Shown in pieces: positions 36,687-45,876 of a stretch of 64,000 bases of DNA. Numbering within the stretch: position 1 is the stretch's first letter; each line of letters begins with the position of its first letter. The position numbers and the translations under genes are program-made. The notes beneath the pieces were generated by a model. It was not told the origin of the DNA, did no database searches, and saw only the letters and a program-made list of their open reading frames with translations. Source of the DNA: Robbsia sp. KACC 23696 (GTDB lineage Bacteria > Pseudomonadota > Gammaproteobacteria > Burkholderiales > Burkholderiaceae); the NCBI RefSeq assembly GCF_039852015.1, contig NZ_CP156626.1:1832249-1896248 (forward strand), given 5' to 3'.

Positions 36687-36902
36687 GTGGGTAAATTGCT
36701 GAGCTGGGCCGCCATGGGTGCGGTGAATGTCACGGTCGGCGCGGTGTGGCGCGTCTTCTTGTTCGTGCTGCGGCAAAACGCGATCGAAGGCGCCGATGAA
36801 GCACCGAAGCAGCCCAAAAAGGCGCCGGCCAAGCCGGCGACCATTACGCTGACGTCGCCGACGGCGTCCTCGGCGGTCAGTGATCAGTTGCTAAGCCGCT
36901 AA
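36687..36902 (+). CDS. Small membrane-associated protein (71 aa)
   Basis: Frame from GTG 36687 (preceded by GGGAAGAA) reading VGKLLSWAAMGAVNVTVGAVWRVFLFVLRQNAIEG, one hydrophobic or amphipathic segment, followed by a Lys/Pro/Ala linker (APKQPKKAPAKPA) and a Ser/Thr tail. An ATG at 36606 would extend it by 27 polar residues. GC content is normal again here, at the edge of the AT-rich island. No family recognised. Confidence 0.5.
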   Translation: MGKLLSWAAMGAVNVTVGAVWRVFLFVLRQNAIEGADEAPKQPKKAPAKPATITLTSPTASSAVSDQLLSR

Positions 36903-36949
36903 ACGCCGCTCTGGAGCATCGATTGCGGCATTTGCGCGTCCGAGAAGTA

Positions 36950-36989
36950 CCGCCTGCCACGGTAGGCGGACCCCGGCTTTTGCTCGGGG
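36950..36989. terminator. Two adjacent hairpins between convergent genes
   Basis: CCGCCTGCC/GGTAGGCGG at 36950-36969 and CCCCG/CGGGG (with GC inner pairs) at 36971-36989 lie between the small gene ending at 36902 and the lipoprotein gene ending at 37015. They are probable terminators by position; no long T-tract follows. Confidence 0.45.
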
Positions 36990-37014
36990 CCAGGCAAGCG
37001 CACAGGCATCGCGC

Positions 37015-37746
37015 CTAGCGAAGGCCTGTCTGAATGACGCGTGCGTCGGCCTGCGGGTTGATCACGCTGTACGCAAACTTCACCATCGCTTGATGCAAGG
37101 CATCCTGGCTCGCGCGCGATAGCGCCAGTGCAGCCGCATGGCATGCGCCATTCTCCGAATCACTCCCACTGCCGGTTAGCGTTTCGCGTACAGTAGGCGC
37201 GCTATGACCTTCGGGTGTCACTTCCAAGTTCAGCGCCACATGCGTCGTTCCCAGAAAATCCGCTCCGATCCGTAGATTCGGGGAGAACGTCGCTCCGGTG
37301 AGCACGTAGCGGTCTGCCGGGCCGGCCGGATTGACATCGCTGACACCGTCGTCGACCACGACTTCCGGGTAGGCACCCATCAGCGTGTCACGCAGCGAGT
37401 TGACGATCGATCGGCCCGATCGCGATGAAAACCAGTAATAGGAACAGCTGTCCGTGCCCCGAAACGTCGTTCGGGACTGGCGCAGGTCGGACGGCACCAC
37501 TAGCACGGCCTTTTGGGCCAGCCCGTTACCGGGTTGTGCTTGCATGGCGGCTTGCTGAGATCCCACCGGCACATTGATGCAGGCACTCATGAGCATCGCC
37601 GCACCGAGGGCGGCCGCGGCCGTCTTTCCGCGCCGAACGACGGAGACGCCGTCGCTCGCTTCAGCGTGGTTGCGCGAAGCGGCGCCGCGATCGCGCCTGT
37701 CGATCGATCGAAGATGGGGTACCCGTGATTTCGCTTTTGTCAGCAT
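37015..37746 (-). CDS. Putative lipoprotein, unknown function
   Basis: A 243-residue frame. A hydrophobic stretch GKTAAAALGAAMLMSAC ends in a lipobox-like MSAC near residue 56, so the mature protein would start at that Cys. About 40 basic residues precede it, so the real start may be internal. The mature domain has ACHAAALALSRASQDALHQAM near its end and beta-rich segments (AGPADRYVLTGATFSPNLRIGADFLGTTHVALNLEVTPEG) that suggest an envelope protein. No family is recognised with certainty. Confidence 0.6.
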   Translation of the reverse strand: MLTKAKSRVPHLRSIDRRDRGAASRNHAEASDGVSVVRRGKTAAAALGAAMLMSACINVPVGSQQAAMQAQPGNGLAQKAVLVVPSDLRQSRTTFRGTDSCSYYWFSSRSGRSIVNSLRDTLMGAYPEVVVDDGVSDVNPAGPADRYVLTGATFSPNLRIGADFLGTTHVALNLEVTPEGHSAPTVRETLTGSGSDSENGACHAAALALSRASQDALHQAMVKFAYSVINPQADARVIQTGLR

Positions 37747-38353
37747 AGGTCTTTTTTAAGGTCCGATCCGGGAACGGATGGCATATTCAGCCGCGCTGCG
37801 CTGGCCACGCCACGTCCTATCGACAATGGTCGATTCAGTGGTTGCAAGGGAAAAAGGTCAATCGATTATGACATGAGCCGCTGCGCGGGGTCGGGGATAA
37901 CCCGGGGGGCATTTGGACCTGTCGCTGCCTAGCTTCCAACTCTTTTTCAGGATGCGCATCGCTGGATGCCGACGCCTGCATCCAGCGAGCGCGCGTTGGG
38001 CCATGTGTCGTCATTCCATGCACAATGAATACGCAGAGGGTCTAACCTTCAATGACCTTTCGATCGCCGTGCAAAAGGGGCCGTGCCCTCGACTAATGCT
38101 TGGCAAGCGCGTAAAAATCCGTAACATCGATTCAAGACGACATGTGTTCGCGCAATGCGCTGTCCGAGAGGGGGCATTCCCTTTCATGATCAGGGCAGGT
38201 GTCAGGAAAAAGAGAGGATTCCCGAGCGCTAGGTAGAGAGAAGGGGAATTCCGGCGATGCGATCCATTGGCGTTGTCGATGGCCGCAAACCGTCCGACCG
38301 TCCAACAGTCCAAACGCCTTATAGGCTCGCCGTGCGCTTGAAGGAGTGATGGG
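37747..38353. other. Intergenic region, no gene called
   Basis: Around 600 bases between divergent genes. The longest frames here (for example 37913-38236, plus) are Arg/Cys-rich with no ribosome-binding site and no family likeness. A good AAGGAG ribosome-binding site near 38340 belongs to the gene starting at 38354. I see no RNA gene or long repeat. Confidence 0.4.
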
Positions 38354-38611
38354 ATGAAGCCAGAAGCACTGATTGACGCATTCGACCGAGCAGGCGCACT
38401 GTCCAGTGATTCGGCCAAGGCGCTGACCGTACAATGGGCCGCTTGGCTTGCAGGTAACTGGGAGCGCATTCCCGCGAGCGATCGCACCATGATGGTGGCG
38501 GTCGGAGGCGTGCTCTTCGACAAAGGTGCCGCATTAGAGGAGGGATTTGCACCGCCGCCTACCAGCGGTAAAGACGGCGGCCAGACAAGCGAAAACGACC
38601 CGCGCCGATAA
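38354..38611 (+). CDS. Hypothetical protein (85 aa)
   Basis: Starts MKPEALIDAFDRAGALSSDSAKALTVQWAAWLAGNWERIP at 38354 with AAGGAG 8 bases upstream. An acidic, helical N-terminal half, then a hydrophobic turn (DRTMMVAVGGVLFDKGAA) and a hydrophilic C-terminal tail (SGKDGGQTSENDPRR). It is probably a real small soluble gene. No family recognised; neighbours give no functional context. Confidence 0.65.
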   Translation: MKPEALIDAFDRAGALSSDSAKALTVQWAAWLAGNWERIPASDRTMMVAVGGVLFDKGAALEEGFAPPPTSGKDGGQTSENDPRR

Positions 38612-38678
38612 AGTTATCGATCAGCGCGGGCCGTGTCGGAAAGCGGGCGTTGGGCGCCCGATATGCAGCGCCCACCCC

Positions 38679-38831
38679 TTAGCCTACAGGCGCCTCGTCC
38701 GTTTTCTTGCTCGGCGGATCGTTCGGCGCCATCTGTCGATTGTCGTCGTCTCGCTCCGGCAATGCGCTCTCCTTATGGTCACTATGGGCTGCCGGTTCCG
38801 GCTTCTGCAGAGACTTCTTGTCGTCGCTCAT
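38679..38831 (-). CDS. Hydrophilic 50-residue protein
   Basis: Starts MSDDKKSLQKPEP at 38831 behind a perfect ribosome-binding site (AGGAGG). The product is entirely charged or polar (Lys, Asp, Glu, Pro rich; DDDNRQMAPNDPPSKKTDE), so it should be disordered, like small stress-related hydrophilins. No family is recognised. Confidence 0.65.
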   Translation of the reverse strand: MSDDKKSLQKPEPAAHSDHKESALPERDDDNRQMAPNDPPSKKTDEAPVG

Positions 38832-39217
38832 GCTTTCCTCCTGTTTCAAGACAGTCAAGCGCGGAGATGCGCTTGTTCTGGACGGAGTAGGTGGCGTACC
38901 GTCACCATGACGGCGTTGCAGCGTTGCAGGACGCGAGGCGAATCGCCGGGGTCCGACGGTGCTTGGCGCCGGCGGTTGCGGCCGTTTTTTTCCTATCCAC
39001 ACTATCTAGACAAGGACGCAAGCAACGTGCCTGAGGGCAAGTATGACCTTCAGCATCGAACACATCGGGTGCAATTGTCGGCGTTAGCGCGCCGCCATTA
39101 ATGTCGCTGCGGACATCCGCGCGCGTCTATTGCGCCCCGACCGCGACCACATCGGAGATCACAAAGATCAGGAGTCCGAATGGCTCGATGTTGATGTATC
39201 TGCTTGAAAAAACAAGC
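38832..39217. other. Intergenic region, no gene called
   Basis: About 385 bases between the small hydrophilic-protein gene and the gene downstream of lexA, both on the minus strand. Open frames through it give Arg/Pro-rich chance translations. I see no terminator with a T-tract, no tRNA and no long repeat. Confidence 0.4.
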
Positions 39218-39619
39218 TTAAGCAGCCGTTGCCGTGGGAAGCACGCTACGTGAACCTGCCATTGCTGCTGCGCGTTCGTCGGCAATGCAGCGATCGATCA
39301 TCTTACAAATCGCTTCAATATTGCCAACCATGGTCATCCCGCTGTTTCGACGATACACGCGCACACTGCCACGCGCGTTCGTGGATACCAGGGGTTGCGC
39401 CGTGGGCCGCAAGGCCGCGGTCCGTGGCACGGTGGTGGCAACAAGTGGCGCTTGTTGCGGCGAGACCTGCACCGTATCGCGTTGCACGGCGACGGGGGCG
39501 GTGGCGCGTGCCGCAAGATTGGCTTTATCGCGGCACGACAAGCGTCCCCGCGCGGCACGCAGGCGGCCAAAAGGATGGATTGCGCTCTCGGCGGAAAACA
39601 GGCGAACGAGTCTCGACAT
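39218..39619 (-). CDS. Hypothetical protein encoded directly downstream of lexA
   Basis: A 133-residue frame beginning MSRLVRLFSAESAIHPFGRLRAARG at 39619, 12 bases after the lexA stop and with a good ribosome-binding site (AAGGAG). The N-terminal half is basic; the C-terminal part (TMVGNIEAICKMIDRCIADERAAAMAGS) is a predicted amphipathic helix with two Cys. In several proteobacteria the gene after lexA encodes a cell-division inhibitor (SulA), and the shared transcript means this gene should be SOS-inducible, but I see no SulA signature, so function is unknown. Confidence 0.65.
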   Translation of the reverse strand: MSRLVRLFSAESAIHPFGRLRAARGRLSCRDKANLAARATAPVAVQRDTVQVSPQQAPLVATTVPRTAALRPTAQPLVSTNARGSVRVYRRNSGMTMVGNIEAICKMIDRCIADERAAAMAGSRSVLPTATAA

Positions 39620-39631
39620 GATGTAACTCCT

Positions 39632-40339
39632 TCAGAGGGGCGTCGGACGGATAAGTCCAACAGCAATCCCTTCGAGTGCGAAGTCGGACCGTTCCCGGTC
39701 AACGACGATCGTTGGGTAATCAGGATTTTCAGCAAGCAACGCGAGACCTTCCGGTACGCGCTTCAATCGTTTGACAGTCACTTCGTCGCCTAAACGGGCC
39801 ACGACGACTTGGCCATCACGCGCTTCGTTTTGACGCTGTACCGCGAGTAAGTCACCATCCAGAATGCCAGCGTCACGCATACTTAAGCCCCGCACCTGCA
39901 ATAGATAGTCCGGCTGACTGGTGAATAAGGCCGGATCGCAGTGGTACTGATGCAAGACGTGTTCCTGAGCCAGAATCGGGCTCCCCGCCGCAACGCGTCC
40001 GATCAAGGGCAGTGACAGCGACCCGGCACGCGACAGCATGCCGGCGAACGCCGCTTGACTTGGCAATCCCGCACCGCCCGCACCACTGCCGTCCACGCCT
40101 TCACCATCGCGACGACTGTCGTCCGTTGCATGCACCACGCGAATGCCGCGGGAGGCGCCCGGTGACAGTACGATCACGCCCTTGCGCGCCAGTGCCCGTA
40201 AATGTTCCTCGGCGGCGTTCGCAGAACTGAATCCCAGCGCCGCGGCGATTTCAGCGCGCGTCGGTGGGAAACCACTGCGTTCGATTGCTTGAACGACCAG
40301 ATCGAATACCTGCTGTTGGCGCGCGGTAAGCTTAAGCAT
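39632..40339 (-). CDS. lexA: LexA repressor (SOS regulator, S24 family)
   Basis: Transcriptional repressor of the SOS regulon that cleaves itself when RecA is activated by DNA damage. The N-terminal winged helix ([47 protein letters not shown]) is canonical. The cleavage site A118-G119 (GRVAAGSP), Ser153 (GLSMRDAGI) and Lys190 (TVKRLKR) make up the autoproteolytic centre. The 235-residue length exceeds E. coli LexA (202) because of a Gly/Ser/Asp-rich linker at ~72-100, as in other Burkholderiales. An SOS box overlaps its promoter, so it should be autoregulated. Confidence 0.97.
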   Translation of the reverse strand: MLKLTARQQQVFDLVVQAIERSGFPPTRAEIAAALGFSSANAAEEHLRALARKGVIVLSPGASRGIRVVHATDDSRRDGEGVDGSGAGGAGLPSQAAFAGMLSRAGSLSLPLIGRVAAGSPILAQEHVLHQYHCDPALFTSQPDYLLQVRGLSMRDAGILDGDLLAVQRQNEARDGQVVVARLGDEVTVKRLKRVPEGLALLAENPDYPTIVVDRERSDFALEGIAVGLIRPTPL

Positions 40340-40361
40340 GTCTCGATTCCTGTATGCGATA

Positions 40362-40377
40362 CTGTGATTCTATACAG
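40362..40377 (-). promoter_or_regulatory. LexA-binding SOS box upstream of lexA
   Basis: CTGTGATTCTATACAG fits CTGT-N8-ACAG exactly and is extended by flanking TA/TA. On the minus strand it overlaps the -10 TAGAAT (40367-40372); the -35 TTGCAC is at 40389-40394 with a 16-base spacer. Binding of LexA here would block RNA polymerase. Confidence 0.92.
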
Positions 40378-40586
40378 TATTTTTTTTGGTGCAACTGTTT
40401 TCGTTGTGGTGACGTGACGGGGCGCGACCGCCGCCGAACGGCGGAGGGTCACGCGCATCATCGGGCTTCGCGTCATACCGGACGGTGGCAACAAGGCGAC
40501 AGCCGCGGCGTTGTCTGGCACACTCCCGGCCTGTTTTCCGCTTTCGTTTCAGGTGTGATTGTTTCGTGAATAAAGGAACCCCGCAG

Positions 40587-41729
40587 ATGACCGCCCCTTC
40601 TTCTTCGATGGATATCGGCGTGCCGGCCGCCGTACGGTCCTTGCCGAGGATCGCTTTGCTGACGACCGGTGGCACGATCGCCGGCGCCGCTGCCTCGGAA
40701 AGCGACTCGCTGCGCTACGCAGCGGGCGCGCTCGGCGGCGACGCGCTGCTGCGAGCCGTCCCGGCGCTGGCGCGAATCGCGCAGATCGAGACCATCGCGG
40801 TGGCCGCGATCGACAGCAAGGATGCCGATCCGGCGTTCTGGTGTGCATTGACGGAAACGGTGCGCGCCACGCGTGCGCGCGACGATATCGATGGCATCGT
40901 CATCACGCACGGCACCGATACGCTGGAAGAGAGCGCCTATTGGCTCGATCTCATGTTGGCAGCGGGCAAGCCGGTCGTGCTGACGGCGGCAATGCGACCC
41001 GCGACGGCATTGTCGGCGGACGGGCCGGCCAATTTATTCGATGCGGTGACGCTTGCCGGCGATACGTCGGCGCGCGATCTCGGCGTTCTGGTGACCTTGC
41101 AGAACCGCATTCATGCCGCGCGCGATATCGTCAAGGTCAGCAGTCACGCGTTGGATGCCTTCGCGTCACCTGCGGGGGGACCGTTGGGGTGGGTGCAGGA
41201 CGGGCGGGTCGGCTGGCTGCGCCGACGACACCTCGCGTCGCTTACCGCGCGCGATGAAACGGGTTCGACGCCATCGTCGCCACTGCGGCAGACGCTGTTC
41301 GGTGAAGTCCCGAGCGGTGCGTCCGGCGATCGCCTGGAAGCGCGCTTGCATGTCCGGCGATTGCAGCCGTCCGATCTGCCCGACGTCGAGGTGGTCGTCC
41401 AGTATGGCGGGGCCTCGCCGCATTTGATCGACGCCCTGCTCACCCACGGCGTGCGAGGGATCGTGGTGGCCGGCACCGGAAACGGTACCGTCAATGCGGC
41501 GCTGATGGCGGCGATGCAGCGTGCGGTAGCGGCCGGTGTCATCGTCATCCGGTCGAGTCGCGCCGCCGACGTGCATGTGAGCGCGAACGCCGCGGTGGAT
41601 GACGACGGCGAAGGCTTTGTCGCGAGCGGCACCTTGAACCCGTACAAGGCGCGGATCCGCCTGATGCTGGCGCTGGCCGTCGGCCTGTCCGAACGCAGTG
41701 CCATGCAGGCCTGCTTCAATCTTGCTTGA
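40587..41729 (+). CDS. ansB: L-asparaginase (type II-like)
   Basis: Hydrolyses asparagine to aspartate and ammonia. The 380-residue protein shows TTGGTIAG with nucleophile T30, and THGTDTLEESAYW with T110-D111, the two signature blocks, plus GIVVAGTGNGTVN and the C-terminal half. There is no signal peptide (MTAPSSSMDIG), so it appears cytoplasmic. The start at 40587 has AAAGGAA upstream. An insertion near 240-270 (GSTPSSPLRQTLFGEVPSGASGD) lengthens it over the usual ~330. The 3' end overlaps the convergent kinase gene by 14 bases. Confidence 0.93.
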   Translation: MTAPSSSMDIGVPAAVRSLPRIALLTTGGTIAGAAASESDSLRYAAGALGGDALLRAVPALARIAQIETIAVAAIDSKDADPAFWCALTETVRATRARDDIDGIVITHGTDTLEESAYWLDLMLAAGKPVVLTAAMRPATALSADGPANLFDAVTLAGDTSARDLGVLVTLQNRIHAARDIVKVSSHALDAFASPAGGPLGWVQDGRVGWLRRRHLASLTARDETGSTPSSPLRQTLFGEVPSGASGDRLEARLHVRRLQPSDLPDVEVVVQYGGASPHLIDALLTHGVRGIVVAGTGNGTVNAALMAAMQRAVAAGVIVIRSSRAADVHVSANAAVDDDGEGFVASGTLNPYKARIRLMLALAVGLSERSAMQACFNLA

Positions 41730-44700
41730 CCGACGGCGGATGGGTTCGCGCCAGCGCCGCGCGGACATCCCGCAGCGCGTGGCGCACCGCGGTACAAGCG
41801 TCGATGTAGCGGATCTGCAGGCGCAGCCAGTCGCCGCCTGAGGCGTCGCCCGATTGCTGGATGATCAGGCTGCAGTCGTCGACAAAAGGCTGTAAGCCCA
41901 ACATCGCCGCCGGCCCCTTGTTGTGATGCGCGATGTCACGGAGCCGCGATGCGTCCTGATCCGCTATCGCCGCGGCGAATTCCGGCAGCGATGTGCTCAG
42001 CCCTTCCTCGAACAGATCGATCAATTTGCGCGCGAAGTCGCCGTCTTGGTGGGAGAGTGCCAACAAGGCGGCGACCTGTTTTTCCGCCTGCGCCGCATCG
42101 CCGGCGCGGTACACCCGCACGGTCTTCGATCTTGGGTTGCTGTCCTGCTCGGATGCATCGCTTGGCGCCGACGCGATAGGTAGCGATGACGTCGGTACAG
42201 GCAGGGCGCCGGCCACGTCGTCGATCGGCAGGTGGGCGCGCAGCATGCCGAGCGTCACCGGTTTGACGAGCCGCCCGCGCATGCCACTTTCCAGGCAATG
42301 CGCCAGACAGGTTTCGGTGCCGTCCGCGCTATAGCCGATCACGGGCAGGGCGGGCCAGCGTTGCGCGCAATGCCGCGCCAAGGCATAGCCGTCCATGATC
42401 GGCATATTGCAATCGGTCACCACCGCATCGAAGGCATCGCCTCCCGGTTCCTGGCTTTCCTCCAGATGCAGCAACGCTTCCGTTACGGTCCCGGTCGTGA
42501 CCGGCCGCAGTCCGATCTGTGAGAGCTGTGTGCTCAACAGCAGCAGGTTGGCCTCGTGGTCGTCGACGATCAGCACACGGGCGCCCGCCGCAAGGGGGAC
42601 CTGAAACGACGGCGGGCTCGCGCCACTCGGCACCGCGGCCGGTGGACCGCCCGGGGTGCCCGGCCTGCGTGCCTCGACCACGTGGAACGGCAAGGTCAGC
42701 GAAAAGGTGCTGCCGCTGCCTTCCTGGCTCTCGACATCGATCGTTCCCTGCATCGCATCGATGATCCTTTTGGAGATTGCCAAGCCCATGCCGGTGCCCC
42801 CATAGCGCCGGAAGGTGTCGTGCGAAAGCTGTTGAAACGGCTGGAACAGCAGCGGGCGGAGATCTTCCGGAATGCCGGGGCCGGTGTCGCTAACGCTGAT
42901 CGCGAGCCACACGGTGCGCCGCGCCGCGTCGTCGTTGTCCGCGTCGCCGACGACCATTCTGGGGGTCCGATGCAGCAGTTCCTGGGGCGGCACCGCGCGG
43001 CGCACGCATAGCGTAATCCGCCCCTCGGCGGTAAATTTGATCGCATTGCTCAGCAGATTGGCCAGGACCTGTCGCAGTCGCGAGGTATCGAAGACGAGCG
43101 GGTCCGGGATCGATGGGTCGCGTTCCAAGACCAGATCCAAGCCTTTTTGCCGCGCATTCTGTCGATAAAACTCAGCGATCTCATCAATCTGCGCATGTAG
43201 CGAGGCGGCGTGGCAATCGAGCCGCAACGCGTCCACTTCGGTGCGGGCAAACTCCAGCAGGTCGTTTAGCAACGTCATCAACGACGTGGCGCAACGCTGC
43301 GCCAGATCCGCCTGGCGTTTCAATGGCACCGGCGCGCGGGCGTCGGTCGCCATCAGTTCCAGGACGCCGACGATGACATTCATCGGCGTGCGGATTTCAT
43401 GGCTCATGGCCGCCATGAACATCACTTTGGCGCGATTTGCCGCTTCGGCCTCGTCCTTGGCCAGACGCAAGGCACGCTCCATCCGTTTGCGCTCGGTCAT
43501 GTCGATCCAGCCACCCAGCATCGCGCCGCCATGGATCGCATCGCCCGCCATCCCGAATTCTCCACCGACTTCCCCTAGCGCGACCAGCCAGTGGCATCCC
43601 TCGAACTGCTGGCCATTGATGCATAGCGACAAGTTCTCGGAGTACGTTTCGGCTCCCGCGGCAATGGCATCGTAGCCGCGTTGCACTTTCAGGCGGCTAT
43701 CCGGATCGAGCTCATCGGCTTCGTGGACGCGCTTGCCGCGCATTTCCAGTAACGATTTTCCCGTGGCCTGCTGCATCGCGCGGTTGCAGTCGATCATGAC
43801 GCCGGCCGCGTCGCGTACATAGCTCGGGATCGGATTGGCATCGATCAGTCGCCGCAGGAAAGCGATCCGGCGCGTCAACTTCGCCTCATGGTGATGCCGC
43901 CGACGAATGCGTTGGCGCAGCTTGTAGTTCCAGATCAGACTGGCGCTGCCCAGCGTCAGGCCAATCCCTAGTATCCAGGACAGCACGCGCGAGTCGAGCC
44001 ACCGGCTGCCAAGCGGTGCCATTTCGTCGTACCAATGGAAACGAAACGCATGCAATGTGTCCGACGGAATGGTGCCGAGTGCTTCGTCGATGATGCGCGC
44101 CAGTTGCGTGTCGGCCTGCCGGGTGCCGAACTGGATGGGAATGGTACTCGGACCGGTGGTGCCGCTGAGGCACAAACCCGCTCGATCGCGCGACGACAGG
44201 AGATAGCTGGCGCTGTCCAGGTAGACGATAGCGGCATCGACGTCCCCACGCCTGACGAGTTCCAACGTTTGCCGTTCGTCGTCGGCAAACAGCAGGCGCT
44301 CGCCGTGCAATTGCCGCGCGGCGAGGAAGTCCGAAATGGCCCGGCCCCGTGTCAAGGCGACCCGCTTGCCGTGCAGCGCGCTCAAGTCCGACATCGGAAC
44401 CGTCTCGCAGGCAGAGACGATGGCGCCGGTGACATAGAGAAAGGGACGAGTGGTGCGCTCGGTGCCGGAGGTACGAAAGCCGGTGGGCGGCATGTCGTGT
44501 GGATAGCGTCTGAGATCGACCGGGGCATCGCTGCGCGTCGTCAGAAAGAGGTCGGCATCGCCGCGTGCGACGATTTCACGTGCGGTATCCGGGGCGTCGG
44601 CATAGACCGGGGAAAACGTCAGGCCGGTGCGCGCGCTGATCATTTCGAGGATGGACGCGGTCAGCCCGCTGAGTTGCCCGCGTTCGTTCTGGAAGGCGAT

Positions 44701-45876
44701 CGGGATATTGTTGCGCGGCACGGCGACGCGGACCTCGGCATTGCCGGCGATCCAGGCGCGGGCCGTCGTATCCAGGCGCATTCGCATCGATCCGGCATGG
44801 GGCACCGGATGATTCCAATGGCGCGCGATATCGCTGCGCATCCTGGGTGTCTGCTCGCGCAATGCGGCGTCGATATTAGCGAGCAGGTTGCGCGCGCCAG
44901 CGTCCGATTCGCGCACGGCAAAGCGGTAATGAATCGGCACACGCGGCATCAGGGGGTGCGCTTGCAACTCGCTGAACAACGGCGCTTTTCCATAGGCCTG
45001 CAGCGCATTCGGATCGCCGAGAAAGGCTTCCACATGGCCCAATGCCACGTCGCGCAGACCGGCATATTGCGTCTCGACCGCGAGCCAGCGTCCGGTAGTG
45101 ACGGCCGCCGGCAGTCTCGCCTTGTAGAGATCGTCGGCAATCTGGTTCGGAATGAAGGCACGCAGCATGGCACTGGCGGCCGGCATCGGTCGTGCGCCGG
45201 GCAGCAAGCGGCGCGAGATCCACGCGGCGCGAGACTCGTGATAGGGCAGACTCATCGCGAGGGGCGTCGGCGCATGGGTGGCCGCGTCTTTTTTCTTGAG
45301 GGGCAGGGCGCTACGCGAAGAGGCCGTTTTCGTTGGGTCCAGCAAGAGCGGCTCGGTGTCGGTCCGGCCGCCCGCGGTGACGCCAGCCGCCACTTCGATG
45401 CGGCCTTCTTCCATGGCCTTTTCCAGTGCGTGTCGCGACTCGAACGCCTCGACCTGCCAGTTCAGACCAAGTTGATGTCCTAGTACCAGCAACTGATCGG
45501 CGACGATGCCTGTGAGGATCTGCTGGGTCGGATCGACGATGACCACCGGTTGATTGCCGCGCAATACGCCGACGCTGACTTTACGGCAGCGTTGCACATT
45601 GATCGGCGCCAAGGCACCGCGCGCCATCATGACGGCATCGGACGGTGCGCCTAGACGCAGCCATTGGCGCGTGGCGTGCGGGGGATGGGCCGCAGGCTGC
45701 GATGCCGGGCCGGCGAAAGCGCCCGTTCTGTGTGGACCGGGTCCTCGATGCCTGTTTTTTTCGTGCGTGGTCGGATGCGCGTCCGATGCCGGGGCAGCAT
45801 TGACTCCGATGTCGTAGCCGCCGATGGCGACAAGCACCATCGTGCAAACAATGAGACGGAATAAATAGGATGCCAA
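41716..45876 (-). CDS. BvgS-like hybrid sensor histidine kinase
   Basis: A 1386-residue unorthodox kinase of the BvgS family. Signal or anchor helix at ~5-28, two periplasmic venus-flytrap (bacterial solute-binding type) domains at ~98-355 and ~380-615, transmembrane helix at ~632-650, a PAS-like domain (~675-795), HisKA with H826 (MSHEIRTPMN), HATPase (NLLSNAIKF; DTGPGIP; GGTGMGLAISK), a receiver domain with D1155 (VVTDCNMPIMDG) and an Hpt domain with H1317 (HHNKG). All phosphorelay residues are present. No response regulator is adjacent, so its output partner is elsewhere. The flytrap domains suggest that it senses a small organic ligand. The stop region overlaps ansB by 14 bases. Confidence 0.93.
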   Translation of the reverse strand: MASYLFRLIVCTMVLVAIGGYDIGVNAAPASDAHPTTHEKNRHRGPGPHRTGAFAGPASQPAAHPPHATRQWLRLGAPSDAVMMARGALAPINVQRCRKVSVGVLRGNQPVVIVDPTQQILTGIVADQLLVLGHQLGLNWQVEAFESRHALEKAMEEGRIEVAAGVTAGGRTDTEPLLLDPTKTASSRSALPLKKKDAATHAPTPLAMSLPYHESRAAWISRRLLPGARPMPAASAMLRAFIPNQIADDLYKARLPAAVTTGRWLAVETQYAGLRDVALGHVEAFLGDPNALQAYGKAPLFSELQAHPLMPRVPIHYRFAVRESDAGARNLLANIDAALREQTPRMRSDIARHWNHPVPHAGSMRMRLDTTARAWIAGNAEVRVAVPRNNIPIAFQNERGQLSGLTASILEMISARTGLTFSPVYADAPDTAREIVARGDADLFLTTRSDAPVDLRRYPHDMPPTGFRTSGTERTTRPFLYVTGAIVSACETVPMSDLSALHGKRVALTRGRAISDFLAARQLHGERLLFADDERQTLELVRRGDVDAAIVYLDSASYLLSSRDRAGLCLSGTTGPSTIPIQFGTRQADTQLARIIDEALGTIPSDTLHAFRFHWYDEMAPLGSRWLDSRVLSWILGIGLTLGSASLIWNYKLRQRIRRRHHHEAKLTRRIAFLRRLIDANPIPSYVRDAAGVMIDCNRAMQQATGKSLLEMRGKRVHEADELDPDSRLKVQRGYDAIAAGAETYSENLSLCINGQQFEGCHWLVALGEVGGEFGMAGDAIHGGAMLGGWIDMTERKRMERALRLAKDEAEAANRAKVMFMAAMSHEIRTPMNVIVGVLELMATDARAPVPLKRQADLAQRCATSLMTLLNDLLEFARTEVDALRLDCHAASLHAQIDEIAEFYRQNARQKGLDLVLERDPSIPDPLVFDTSRLRQVLANLLSNAIKFTAEGRITLCVRRAVPPQELLHRTPRMVVGDADNDDAARRTVWLAISVSDTGPGIPEDLRPLLFQPFQQLSHDTFRRYGGTGMGLAISKRIIDAMQGTIDVESQEGSGSTFSLTLPFHVVEARRPGTPGGPPAAVPSGASPPSFQVPLAAGARVLIVDDHEANLLLLSTQLSQIGLRPVTTGTVTEALLHLEESQEPGGDAFDAVVTDCNMPIMDGYALARHCAQRWPALPVIGYSADGTETCLAHCLESGMRGRLVKPVTLGMLRAHLPIDDVAGALPVPTSSLPIASAPSDASEQDSNPRSKTVRVYRAGDAAQAEKQVAALLALSHQDGDFARKLIDLFEEGLSTSLPEFAAAIADQDASRLRDIAHHNKGPAAMLGLQPFVDDCSLIIQQSGDASGGDWLRLQIRYIDACTAVRHALRDVRAALARTHPPSVKQD

